64,000 nucleotides of DNA from Cryptomeria japonica. Its lineage: Eukaryota > Streptophyta > Pinopsida > Cupressales > Cupressaceae. Positions 22,218 through 33,149 of the stretch are shown in pieces. Numbering within the stretch: the first letter of the stretch is position 1; the number at the start of each line of letters is the position of its first letter. Below the pieces are notes generated by a model, which saw only the letters and a list, made by a program, of their open reading frames with translations, was not told the origin of the DNA and made no database searches. Location: positions 551,240,136 to 551,304,135 of the forward strand of contig NC_081413.1 of the NCBI RefSeq assembly GCF_030272615.1, written 5' to 3'. Made by a program: the position numbers and the translations under genes.

Positions 22218-23799
22218 AGCAATTGTTACAGAACAAGGACACTAATTTCATCAAATAAGGGCACATCTTAGAGAAGCAGGGCAAAATGAAGAACAGGGAG
22301 AAACAAATGAAGCCCTTTCTCAAGGATTTGATGAGCGTGTGATGTTGTCAAATGAGTTCATGAAAGATGATGATTTTCTTAAGTCAGATAATTTTTTTTT
22401 TTTTTGACAAGGTTGAAACAAAATCAATTAAGACAAAATCTGATCATAGAGGAAGGAAATGTAGAAAAGAAAGAGGAGATCATCAAGGCACTGCAGGAAT
22501 ATGATCTTGACAGGGAGCAAATATCCGTGGAACAGGCAAGACGATTGATTAAGAGTACTAGTATGATTACGATGCCTTACTGGGATATCTAGTCTATTTT
22601 TATTATTGATCAGATTAGGAAGCAAGAGGACCCAATGTTTAAAACTGAATTTGAAATTGGAGATGTAATAAGAGGATCATGATTTAATCCTAAGTCAAAG
22701 ACACTTGCTGCTTAGTCTTTGGCCCCTTCCAATCAAAAGCCCCACCTTCTAAATATCTAAGTAGAAAAGAAAGCTAACAGAATGATCTGGAATTTGCAGA
22801 ACACAAGTGACACAAAGATTGCCTCATTTTTTACTCAAGTTTCTTTCATGAATTTATCAAAAATAGAGGATTTGTCATGAAGATACACATAAATATATAT
22901 CCAATTGATTGTATTATCTTAAAAATATGAAGAGACATTGATAAAGAAGGGTGCTTTGGAGGAAGAGTTAGTGGAGTTGAAAGAAAAAATTGCAAATGAG
23001 CTCCCTCCAATACAGATTACAAAACAAGTACAAGAAATACCAGCTGATGTGACAACAAAAATGGAGGAATACATAGAAAATGGAAAATCTTGAAAAGGAA
23101 AAAAATGTCAAGGCTATCTCTGTTGTGTCAGGAATTCTGAAACACATGATTAATATATTGAAAGGAAAATTGATGGTAGTGCATGATTTGCACATTTCTT
23201 TGAAAGAGGCAAGTAAAACATCCTCTGAGGTTGTCGCTTTTCTTGGACCTTTGTTCAATGTTTGGTCAAGAAGAAGCATATTAATGGATAAGCTAGATAC
23301 TGCAATGATGTATAGTGATGAGTTCCCTCCCAAGATCATTGACACTAAAGACATGGTGGAGGTAATGAATGCAGCTTATGCATTTTTCATAGGGAAGGAT
23401 GTGCGTATAAATAAAAAATTGCAGACATTTGGGGAAGGTTATAGTAAATTGGTTCCTTCAATTTATGGTAGTAATGGAGAATTGAAATCAATTTCTGATG
23501 GGACCAACGAATTTGATTTGATTCTGGAGGAAGAAGAAATAATCGAGCATATATATGATCAGGTTGATGCTGATTTCCTTAATGGTATGCTTGATTCACT
23601 ATTCAAGGTTGAGGTTGACCATGCAAAGTTTATTGTTGAGGCCAAGAAAGTTACAAATGCCAGATGGACAGATTCAGTTACAAAGTTGGAAGAGGTAAAG
23701 GCATTCATTTGGTCAACAAACAAAGAGGTGGACAGGTGGCAAGCCATGCTAGAGAAAAAGAGGAAATGTCAGGTTGCTACCCAAGATTTCTCAAAGTAA
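22218..23799 (+). pseudogene. Family X gene in hAT-1, C-terminal coiled-coil part
   Basis: After a broken stretch (22218-23079) that still yields EEIIKALQEYDLDREQISVE, a 239-codon open segment from 23080 to 23799 is rich in Lys, Glu, Leu and Val, with heptad-like spacing (for example AKKVTNARWTDSVTKLEEVK). It lies directly downstream of the 608-codon frame and is likely the same gene's 3' end, perhaps after an intron or frameshift. The family X gene at 38782-55105 has a comparable helical C-terminus. Confidence 0.5.
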
Positions 23800-26290
23800 T
23801 TCTAAGCTTGTTGAATCCTCATCTTATAAAAGGATTCCAAGATTAATTTGAGTGGGATGGCCACTTTCTTTTTTGATCGATAGAGAGGGATGGCCAATTG
23901 GCCACTTTTATTGATGTTGAAAACTCTGATATAGTTATAATAATTCAACTGCTCAAGAATTTGATAAGTGCATAGCTGAATCGCATTTTGAATTTGCTTT
24001 CTGATATCATTATGAATATAACATCAATATCATTTGCAGTTTGAGATCTTCACATAATTGTCTTTGTGTTGAATTCATGTTTTCACTGTGAATTGAATGG
24101 TCAAGGGTTTTTCAGTTTACGTATGAATCTGGGTTGTGTATGTAATGGCATATTCATTCCTATTTATCTACAAATGAATCTTATTGAAGTTTATTATTAG
24201 GTTGTCTTTGAATTGTAAGTGACTCTATTCCATAGGATAGGGCACTGGTCTGTTGTCTTGATGTTGACTTGGTGAAGTGACCTTCCAATTATAGTAGTTG
24301 ATTCATTGCAAGTGAATATGTTTTCTTGTTTGCCTTTGATTATGAAAGTGTGATTTGTCTATAACATCTATCATGGAATTGGATCCTCAAAAGATATTCC
24401 CTTTAATTGAGTAGCATGCATGTTTTACTAATTATATTGTATTCCTATCTATTGTGGTGTTTGATACTTTCATTCTTAATACTCTTATGATTTTATATGC
24501 TATGGATGTTTATGTAATATATATGGAGGTGTTCTATGACTATCATGTACATGTTTTCCCTCCTCCATAAAGTTGGCATTTACTCATACCTATAATCCGC
24601 CCACCAATTACAATGAGGTGAATCCTTAATATGATTCCAAACTAACAAACTTTTTGCATTCCTGGTCATAATAGGAAGCATTAAATGAAAAATTGCATAC
24701 ACCATAACAATGAAACAAATGAAAAAAGTTAAAACTCACGATTCTAATCATTTGAAAGAGATATAATTATACACCAGAGAGAAATAGATCTGAATTTAGT
24801 TTCTATTGAATAAAATTACTACTTCCGTCGACCGTCACAAAATAAATTTATATATAACTCCTTCAAGAACCTACACAAAGTTTGACACTAAATGCTTTTC
24901 ATTTGCTTTGTAAATGACTATACAACTTGCTCACTTCAACTAGAGTCTAGAATCACTACTGGAACTAGAAAACGAACCCTAAAGGCACCAGAATTTCGGA
25001 TTCTCAGAACCCTCAAGAGACCCCCCCAAAAGGAACCCTTCTAATGGCCTTGATTTCCCTTTTTATAGAAGAAAAGGGAGCCACAAGCTTTAGGCCAAGA
25101 GACACATGTCAACAAAACATTTACTCTCAGCAATTAGGCCTAAAAGGCCATATGCAAAATTTTGTTACAAAAATATTTTGTATCCATGCACTAGCCGTGA
25201 ATCAAAATTTTCAACTGAAAATTGGGAGAAGAAAAACTGCTTGAGCCATGCCATTATCACTCTGATGCCTTCAAATGGAATGTGAGATGTTACATTCTGT
25301 CCAACATATCGTTTCCCTTCTCAGAAGGGATATTGGGACCTGAAAAGAAGTAACTTAGTAAAGTCACCCCTAAAAATTAAAATAGAGGAGGAAGCCTTCA
25401 TGCCCAGGAATAGAGAAAATGGAAAGAGGAGCTTGAGCCTTCATGCCCACGATCAGGGAAAGTGGAAATAGGAGATTTAGGGTAAATGTAATATGTTGGG
25501 GAGGGGTTGCAGCTTCCATGTCATCACAAAGATGACTGGTTGCCCCTCCCCACCCAAACAAATCCTTCTTTCATTCCTCTACAGGCTCCTATTTCAAACC
25601 CCCTGCCATCATGTGGTAGAGTAGAAGCAGAGGATGTGCCATGCTTGGCCTTTCTTGATAAGAAAAGGCTTTCACACCCCCTCTGGAAATCCTTCTCACT
25701 TTCACAACCCCTCTGAAAATAAACAAACTCACTTAAGAGAAAACAAAAAAACACCCATCCGGTATCACAAAGCATACAACAACTCCGTGCACGATACTGC
25801 TCAAACATCATCTTCCTTTCTGAGGGAAAAACCACTCTTAGAAAATGAAAAAGGTTTTTTTTCTCTTCTACCAATTAAGTCACCACTCCATTGTATTTAT
25901 AACCTTTTAACACTTCATTTGGTGATGCTCATTCACGTGAAAAATCATCATTTTGGTGCTTTTCAACATGACTCTAGACTCTAGAAGTCATGCCTATCAA
26001 ATCCACTGCATCCTGCTAAGGCTCATCTTATGTGAACGATTTTGTTCTGATTTTATTCCTCCTTGATTGTACAAATTTTGCTTCAGAATCCCTGACAAGC
26101 AACCTCTGATTTCTCAAAGAAATCCGATTATCTGTGATCTCTCATCTCTAACTCAGAAGCTATCCAATCCTTTTATGCCTCTGAAACTGTCGTCCTCACT
26201 TGTCTAATCAACCTCGACTTAGGAGAAACCTTTAAAATAGTCCCTCAGGAATGAGTCGACATCCAAGCCTTAAAAATTCTTCGTACATAT
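23800..26290. other. Non-coding part of hAT-1 with LTR-like scraps
   Basis: No gene recognised. At 24996-25110 a segment with 'GATTTCCCTTTTTATAGAAG' and 'TTTAGGCC..ACACATGTC' is homologous to 44370-44460 in hAT-2; read on the minus strand it holds a TATA-like CTATAAAAAGGG. The stretch 25320-25900 has duplicated phrases (CTTCATGCCCA twice, 'CCCTCTGGAAAT'/'CCCTCTGAAAAT') and may be an old LTR. ORFs here are short and antisense to each other. Confidence 0.4.
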
Positions 26291-26299
26291 TAGCTTGCC

Positions 26300-27070
26300 A
26301 CCACAGTTGTCGCTAGTTCTCATGTTTGTTTAATGTTAGCATTTTTAGGTCGCGAGCTAGGGACCAAATAGTTTGGGGTTAAGTTTTATGGTTATCACCA
26401 ACTTGTGAGGTAAAATGTCTAAAGATGTGATCAAGCTGCGAGTTGGTGACAAGTTGGTTTGGGTTTACATCGCGAGGTCTCTAGATTTTTGGGTGTTAGC
26501 ATTTTATTTTAGCAAGATGGAGATTGTTAATGAAATTTCTTTGGTCGCGAGGTCTCAAGTTGGTCTGATGTCATACATTATAGCCGCGAGAGTTAGTGAG
26601 TAACTCATTTCATACAATTGTCGCTAGCTCTCATGTTTGTTTAATGTTAGCATTTGTAGGTTGCGAGCTAACAACTAGACAATTTGTGGTTAGGTTTTAT
26701 GGTTATCGCCAACTCGCAAAGTTGAATGTCTGAAGACCTGATCAAGCCGCAAGCATGCGAGTGAAGTGCTAGCGGTTAAGAGATAAACAGTTTTATGTTG
26801 GCGAGTATGCGACAAGGGTTAAAGTTACCACTATCTCCAAGTCGCTGCGGTGACGAGGACTTAACATTTTGTGGTTGAGAATTGGCGAGTGGTAGTTTAG
26901 TTGCCCTCAGTCGCTAGATCTCGAGGTTATGAAGGCTTAGCATTTTCAGCTTGCGAGCTAGAGATAGAGTCGTAAGGGCTTGTTGCTAGGTTGCGAGATT
27001 TTCTAATGGGCAGTCTTTCAGGTAGAGGGTTGACGACTGTGTGCCACGTGTTTTAATGACTTGACGGGGA
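26300..27070. repeat. GCGAG/CTCGC-rich block, right of cargo
   Basis: Second copy of the GCGAG-rich sequence. 26453-26606 matches 19201-19353. Within the block a unit of about 314 bp is tandemly duplicated: 'TTTGTTTAATGTTAGCATTT' at about 26325 and 26639, with matching 'TTTTATGGTTATC' further on. Confidence 0.6.
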
Positions 27071-27099
27071 CTGTTGAGGTGCCAATACTTTTTTTTTAC

Positions 27100-27420
27100 G
27101 TTATGGAAAAAGGTTGAAATCGCCAATATTTTTTTTTTATGGTTTGAAAATAGCTTGAAATCACCAATATTTTTTTTTTATGGTTTGAAAATAGCTTGAA
27201 ATCGCCAAATTTTTTTTTAATGGTTTGAAAATAGCTTGAAGTCACCAATGCAAATATTTTTTCTGGTTTTAAAAACATTACAATTTGCCCATGCAAATAT
27301 TTTTTTGGTTTTAAAAAACATTACAATTCGCCATGATTTTTCACAAACTTTGAGCGATCACGAATGATTCGCCAATGGAGATTATTATTTTTTCTCCGTA
27401 AACCGCAAAATTTTGCTAGT
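27100..27420. repeat. 43-bp minisatellite and right subterminal motifs of hAT-1
   Basis: Four near-identical units 'TATGGTTTGAAAATAGCTTG' plus A/T tract and TCGCCAA or TCACCAA at 27100-27250, then two units of 'TGGTTTTAAAAACATTACAA' to 27335. Each unit ends in a CGCCA/CACCA variant, the same motif as at the left end. Confidence 0.65.
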
Positions 27421-27507
27421 AAAATTAAAATTTTCCTCGGCAATTATACATCTTTCACCAGGTTTTTACACATTGTCTGAGGGGCGGGTTTCTTAAAGTT
27501 TTCCCTG

Positions 27508-27515
27508 ATCACAAT
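27508..27515. repeat. 8-bp TSD ATCACAAT of hAT-1, right
   Basis: Exact copy of 15136-15143; immediately follows the CCCTG end of hAT-1. Confidence 0.92.
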
Positions 27516-28685
27516 TCCTTCATTCCTCCCATGAGTCCTCCATGTGCTACCCAATATTCTCCATTACCCACTTATCATAGTGTTCCACCCCCTTATTCTC
27601 AACATCTTCCTTAATTCAATAATATTACACCACCCTCTAAATCCAACATGTCTCATTTTAATCCTTCTATTGAAGCTACAATCAATAGTCTTGCCCAAAC
27701 AATGTCTTCCTTACAACAACAAATAGCTTGCATGAATCAATCCAAGTAGAATGTGCCCACATTTGATGTAGCGAGCCTATTATCTCATGACATTGTTAGA
27801 GTCGTCCCTCCTAATCATGTATAAGTCCCTCAATTGGAACTTCATAATGGAAAAGGTGATCCTTTAACTCATGTTAAAACATTCCAAACTCTGTGTAGTG
27901 ACTTTGCTCATGATCAAAGGTTGTTAGCAAAATTGTTTACTAGAACATTAAGGGATAGAGATTTAAAATGGTATTGTTGTTTGCCTCCTTATTATATTAC
28001 TTCTTTTCAACAACTGGCTACTGCTTTCATTTAACAATTTCACAATAACATTGGTCCTAAATTTACTTTGATTGATTTAATGCATTGTAAACAAGGTGTT
28101 TAGGAAAAAGTGTCTGATTTTATTGGTAGATATAAGCATTTGTATTCTCATATTTCTTTTCCTATGCCTGATCAAGACATTCAAAATATTTTCATTGCTT
28201 TAATTTATAAAAATACATTAGGGATAAACTTCTTTTAATTGAGTTTACTTCCTTTCCATAGTTGTGCGCAGTACTTCACAATTATCAACTAACTGTAAGT
28301 CAATTGGAACAATCATCTTCTTCCATAGCTCCGAGTGATAAGGGTGATGGTGCTCAACAACCATTTGCAAAGTTCAAACCAAATAAAGGATTCATCAAAT
28401 TCAATGACAAAAACAACAACATTTAAGTGGTAGCAGCCACTACAGGTGTGCCTCCTTTGTCGAAATTCTTTAAAAGAGAAAAAGAGTTTACTCCTTTGAA
28501 TGAATCTTGCATAGCTTTATGTCTCAGTTAATACAAAGGAATGTGTTAAAACTTAACCAAATCAAACCAATTGATCCATCTAAAATAACTTCCCCTTATT
28601 TTGATGCGAAGGCCTTTTGTCAATATCATCGTTAACCCGATCATGATACTGAAAAATGTTTTTCATTAAGAAGTAAGATTGAGGA
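27516..28685 (+). pseudogene. Outer element gag, capsid part and knuckle
   Basis: Continuation of the gag split by hAT-1. After a Pro/Tyr-rich stretch (YSPLPTYHSVPPPYS) the retrotrans_gag domain reads PQLELHNGKGDPLTHVKTFQ, RDRDLKWYCCLPPYYITSF and DLMHCKQGV, about 27825-28110. A knuckle FCQYHR.PDHDTEKCF at about 28617-28670 follows, with IEELIDNN after it, as in Tat-type gags. At least six in-frame stops. Gag packages the element RNA; here it is dead. Confidence 0.7.
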
Positions 28686-29439
28686 ATTGATTGATAACAA
28701 TAATATATTTGTGGTGGGTGTAAATGATAAAGGAAACAAATATGTATCTCCTCCTAATCAGAACCTTCAAATTTTCATTGATCCTTTACCATCCCATTCC
28801 ACTAATGTGATTGAGACTGATCACCTTGCTTTCTCCCCTAATGATGTGACCATTGAATCTAATGATGTGGTGAACCTTGTAGATCAACAAGAACCTCCTA
28901 AGGATTTGTGCATAAAATTTGATCCTAGTGAGACCATTAAGGCACTTGATGGCCCATTATACATAAGTGCAAAAATCAAAGGTATACCCGCTAGATGAGT
29001 CTTTATTGATCCTACTTGCATGGTTAATGTGATAACTGAAGAATTCATTTATACTTTGCAATTGCATCAAGTGATATATGATGATACTGTTGTGATAGTT
29101 AAAGTTTTTCATGGCTTCTCCTGTCTTGCTATAGGTTCTATAACACTTCCTATTGATGTTGGCACTAAAAGCTTAGATGTTCAATTTGCTATCATTCCTA
29201 CATCCGATCTATTTCTTGTGAAGTTGGGACATCCTTGTTTCTCTTCCATGAAAGCAGTCGCTTCTACTATTCACAAGTGTTTAAAATTTCCTCATAATGA
29301 TAAATTCATAACTATTAATCATAGCACATTTCAACCTACACTGAGGCGTGGAGATGTTTGTCTTGATTATTTTTGGTCTGAACAATTCAAGCCTCTTGAA
29401 CCTAGAAGTGATGTTCTTTTTAGATCATATCGAAACTAG
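28686..29439 (+). pseudogene. Outer element protease-like domain
   Basis: Two frames (28687-28998, 29020-29439) joined across a TGA read PLYISAKIKGIPAR, FIDPTCMVNVITEEF, VKVFHGFSCLAIGSITLPID and VQFAIIPTSDLFLVKLGHP. The layout, a beta-rich fold with a D-P/S-T/G loop then a hydrophobic G/LG element, is that of a retroviral-type aspartic protease, but the active site reads DPT instead of D-S/T-G. The fragment at 50327-51327 also reads DPTCMVNVIT, so the unusual loop is a family trait rather than a local mutation. Confidence 0.6.
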
Positions 29440-30455
29440 AAAAATGAAATGATTTTATCCTTGAGTAAACCTAGAAATCCAACACTTAGCATTCCTCTAG
29501 ATTGTCATATTCACCTTCTTGAGGATAAGATTTTTCTTCCTCCCAAGAAAAGAAATAATCTTCTTCCCAAGGAGGCATCTATTCCTTCTCCTATAGAGAA
29601 GAGTACCATTCACCTAAGAAAAGAGATATTCTTCTTCCTAAAGAAGAATGCATTCCTTCTCCTATGGATGAGTCTCCTCTTCCTCCCAAAGGTAGAAAAA
29701 TGCTTCCTTCTAAAAATAAAAAAATCCTTCCTAAGGCTATACCTATCCCTCCTCCTCATGATGGACCCATTCTCCTTCCTACAACCCTCATTCCTCCTTT
29801 ATACGGTGTGGTTCCTCCTCCTTCATCTTATAGAGAGAAACTACTAGCCTCTCCTATTGTCCAACCTAAAATACCTCAACCAATTCACCCTTCCTTAAAA
29901 GAAGAGAAAAAGATTACACCTAAAGAACCTAAACCTTCCGCCAAAACTAGACAAAATTGTTGTGTGAGAGAACGTTGACGAAGATGTCATGCTAGAGCTT
30001 GTGAAGTTGCTTCCCAAACCATTTGTTCTCCTAAAACACCAATTGTTGACATGATTTCATTTTCTCCTAAGCAAGATGTTCAACCTAACTCTCCAAGACA
30101 CAAAATGCTTAAAACAAATGATGGTTCAAGTTATATTCCTATTAGAGCTCCTATACTTATTAATCTTGATGAAAAAATAGGTGAAAATGTTCTTAATGAT
30201 GAAAATGTTGATCCTAATATTTCTGATGATATATATGAATATGTTGATGTTGACAATGACTTATCTACAAAATTTTCAAAAGCATTAATCCTAGCTCCTA
30301 ATAACGAACAAAGTGACTTATCATTAGAACATGGTCCTTGTTTGAAACTTGTGATAGCTCCATCTACCATGCTCGATGTCACTCCTCTTGCGTGTTGTGC
30401 ACCTTCCCAAAATAATGATCAACAAGATCGGGGGGAGGAAAATGGGCTTGATTAG
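29440..30455 (+). pseudogene. Outer element Pro-rich C-terminal region
   Basis: After the protease comes a Pro/Lys-rich region (IPPPHDGP-like and PPLYGVVPPPSSYREK, about 29740-29830) and a Cys/Arg element KTRQNCCVRER. A final segment IPIRAPILINLDEKIGENVL precedes an acidic stretch with YEYVDVDNDL. There is no RT where a complete Ty3 element would have one. The end GEENGLD is followed by a stop at 30455. Function of this tail unknown. Confidence 0.55.
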
Positions 30456-31189
30456 CTTCATTATCACCGTAGATTCGCTCTCTCTCCTCTCTTGCTTGCT
30501 TGTGGCATTCTTCTATTTGTTCTCCCTATTCTTCTATTTGTTGTGCCTAGTGTTGTCTACTTGAGGACAATGCAAAGCATTTAGATCTCTTTTGGTCTCT
30601 CCCATATTGACTCAAAAGAGACATGTTCCCTTCTTCCATGGTGGTTTCCTCTCTTTGGGGGATGAGGACGATTCTATGCATATATATATATACATGATAT
30701 ACATGAGATATCATAAAAAGCATATTGACTCCAAAGTTAAGTGAAACCACCTCGTTCTTTTTGTTTTGTATTCATTATCCTTTGATTTATCCACTCTTGA
30801 GGGCTAAATTATTATGATAACGTGTTTGTCTTCTTTAGGTGTATCCTACCTTCAAGCAATTGCTCCCGATAAGGCATACACAATCGCTTTAACGTGGGGG
30901 CATACACTCCACTCATGATTCTTTCTTTTGATACTTAAAGTTACTTAGCAAACTTTGTCTTTGCTTTGTAATTTTTGGTGCTTCTTTTCATGAGTTATAG
31001 TAAGAGAACCTTACTAGTTATAGTCACGATTCTCTCTTTCTCTCATGATCTTCCCTTTTACCTTATCATTGAAATCGTACAATCCTAAAGTCCACTAGGG
31101 GCTTGGTGAATCTTGCCTCCTTAATGTGGTGAAAGTCTTTCAATTTGAATTCCTTGTACTTTACTGGCAATATTTGCATAAGATCATAC
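30456..31189 (+). other. 3' non-coding region of outer element
   Basis: Contains TACTTGAGGACAATGCAAAG and AACGTGGGGGCATA, G-rich phrases usual near the 3' end of plant gypsy elements, and a short AT dinucleotide run near 30680. The right LTR should follow, but the copia inserted at 31190 and a later deletion separate them. Confidence 0.5.
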
Positions 31190-31594
31190 CGTTGATATGT
31201 GGCGACTGATCAGCAAAGTACTGTACACTCAGCACGTATTCTCGCTCGTTGCGAGGGTTCGGAGGCGGCAACCCCTGATAAATTTTTTTTTGCCATTTTT
31301 TGTTGATGAAAACCAACATTGTAATAAAACCCTAAAAAGGTTGACTTTGTTTGTTGCCCTAAAAACACATATTATAAGCGGCTGGGATGCTTAAAGCATC
31401 GTAAGGTTGATGTACTATTTTTGCTGGATAATAAGAAAGATTGGACGGCTGTGTATGGTGGATGTAACCCATTCTGGGTGAACCACGTTAAATCTCTGTG
31501 TTATCTGTCCTGTTTTATTCCTTTATCTTTTGTATTTAAATCTGCATATAATTGCTAGTTCATATTTGCTTCGGATCTGCTTGAAACCCTAACA
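31190..31594 (+). repeat. 5' LTR of Tork copia
   Basis: Begins (C)GTTGATATGTGGC, where C replaces the T of the family start TGTTGATATG seen at 36147, and ends CCTAACA directly before the PBS. The same LTR occurs complete at 31936-32400 and truncated at 36147-36213. Confidence 0.85.
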
Positions 31595-31596
31595 AT

Positions 31597-31607
31597 TGGT
31601 ATCAGAG
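31597..31607 (+). other. PBS complementary to initiator Met tRNA
   Basis: TGGTATCAGAG, the standard copia primer-binding site, two bases after the LTR end. Confidence 0.8.
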
Positions 31608-31654
31608 TGAGGTTTTCTGTAAATTTGTAGGACTTTCAGATTTGAGTGGGAGCA

Positions 31655-33147
31655 ATGGAGGATTCCAAATTCAAGGTTGAAAAGTTTAACAACCAGAATT
31701 ATCGGTTATGGAAAATGCAGATGGAGGATTACCTGTATCAAAAGGATTTGTGGCGGCTGTTGGAAGGAAAGACAAAGAAAGCAACCGCAATGTTAGATGA
31801 AGAGTGGGACATTTTAGATAGAAAGGCATTGGGATCCATTCGATTGTGCCTTGCACCCTCTGTAGTTTTCAATATAAAAAAAGAAAAAATAGCTGTAGAT
31901 TTGATGGCGACATTGGATAAGTTGTATGAGAAACCTGTTGAAATGTGGCGACTGATCAGCAAAGCATTGTACACTCAACACGTATCCTCGCCAGGGTCCG
32001 GGGCCGAGCCGGGCCCCGGGCAGGGGTTCGAGGGCGGCAGACCCCAAGAAAGTGGGGGTTTGGGGGCGGTAGCCCCCGAGAAATTTTTTTTTGCCGTTTT
32101 TGTTGATGAAAACCGACATTGTAATAAAACCCTAAAAAAGGCTGAATTTGTTTGTTGCCTTAAAAATGCATGTTATAAGCGGCTGGGATGCTTAAGGCAT
32201 TGTAAGGTTGATGCACTATTTTTTGCTAGATAATAAGAAAGATTGGACGGCTGTGTATGGTGGACGTAACCCATTCTGGGTGAACCACGTTAAATATCTG
32301 TGTTATCTGTGTCCTAATTTTTATTTCTTTATCTTTTGTATTTAAATCTGCATATAATTGTTAGTTCATATTTGCTTCGGATCTGCTTGAAACCCTAACA
32401 AAACCCTCGGCTTTGAATAAGGTATTTCTTATGAAGCGTTTGTTTAATTTGAAAATGAGTGAGGGAGGATCTATAGCGGAGCACTTAAATGAATTTAATA
32501 CAATCACCAGTCAATTGTCTTCGGTAAAAATTACCTTTGCAGAAGAGGTTAGGGCTCTTTTGATTTTATGTTCTTTGCCAGAAAGCTGGAATAGCTTGGT
32601 TATGGCTGTAAGTAACTCTATCTCTGGTAAAAATACTTTGATATTTGATGATATTGTTGGTGTTATCCTAAGTGAGGAAATGCAAAGGAAAAGCACAGGT
32701 GAGACTTCAACATCACCAAGTAGTGTTTTGAATGTGGAGAACAGAGGAAGATCAAAGGAAAGAGGAAAAGGTCTTTGGAATGAGAAGTCACGAGGGAAGT
32801 CAAAGAAAGGACGCTCTCAATCTAGAGGAAAGAAAGATTGCTGGTACTGCAGAAAGCCTGGTCATCTAAAGAAAGACTGTTTGTCTCGGAAAAACAAAGA
32901 AGGAGACAAAATTGAAAATGGCAGTAAGGAAGCTAATATTGCAAGTAATACTTTACAAGATGCTTTAATCTTATGTTTGGATAATGTTAATGATTCCTGG
33001 GTAATAGATTCTGGGGTTTCATTTCATGCTACACCCCATAGAAAATATTTTCTAGATTATGTTCAAGGTGATTTTGGACAGGCATATTTGAGTGATGATG
33101 AGCCCTGTCAAATTGTTGGAAAAGGAAAGATAAAGATCAAGTTGTAG
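31655..33147 (+). pseudogene. Copia gag and protease, split by a solo LTR
   Basis: ATG at 31655 begins MEDSKFKVEKFNNQNYRLWK, the Tnt1-type gag start. The capsid part continues to LYEKP at 31935, where a solo LTR enters; the frame resumes at 32406 with ALNKVFLMKRLFNLKMSEG. A basic region leads to the knuckle CWYCRKPGHLKKDC (about 32839-32880) and the protease loop WVIDSGVSFHAT at about 32998-33033. A TAG at 33145 ends the frame. Gag packages RNA, and the protease matures the polyprotein. Confidence 0.85.
31936..32400 (+). mobile_element. Solo LTR inserted in gag of its own family
   Basis: Complete LTR (TGTTGAAATG...CCCTAACA) flanked by a perfect 5-bp duplication AAACC (31931-31935 and 32401-32405). 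It is 465 bp versus 405 bp for the 5' LTR; the extra length is a GC-rich stretch at about 31989-32078 (GGGCCGAGCCGGGCCCCGGG). It adds 465 bp to gag, which is where the frame shifts into LTR-encoded nonsense. A second element of this family must have inserted and then been lost by LTR-LTR recombination. Confidence 0.92.
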
Positions 33148-33149
33148 AA

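Larger units (their letters stand above)
15144..27507 (+). mobile_element. hAT-1: 12.4-kb hAT-family DNA transposon with cargo gene
   Basis: Termini are CAGAGAGTTTTTTAG on the left and, reverse-complemented, CAGGGAAAACTTTAAG on the right, with a perfect 8-bp duplication. Contents in order: subterminal ATTCGCCA motifs, a TATA box and 5'UTR intron, a BED-type/hAT transposase (15847-18648), a GCGAG-rich repeat block, a family X gene (20394-23799), non-coding DNA with LTR-like scraps, a second GCGAG block and a 43-bp minisatellite. It is several times longer than typical 3-5 kb hAT elements. The transposase is broken, so it cannot now move itself. Inserted in the gag of the outer retrotransposon. 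Confidence 0.85.

Noticed and set aside
14483-30455. Possibility that the outer element is a pararetrovirus or has an envelope gene
   Set aside because: LTRs, PBS and a 5-bp duplication show an integrated LTR retrotransposon; the Pro-rich tail has no signal peptide or membrane segment.
31597-31607. tRNA-like matches at PBS sites (also 58416 and 56731)
   Set aside because: Only the tRNA 3' complement is present; no cloverleaf can form.
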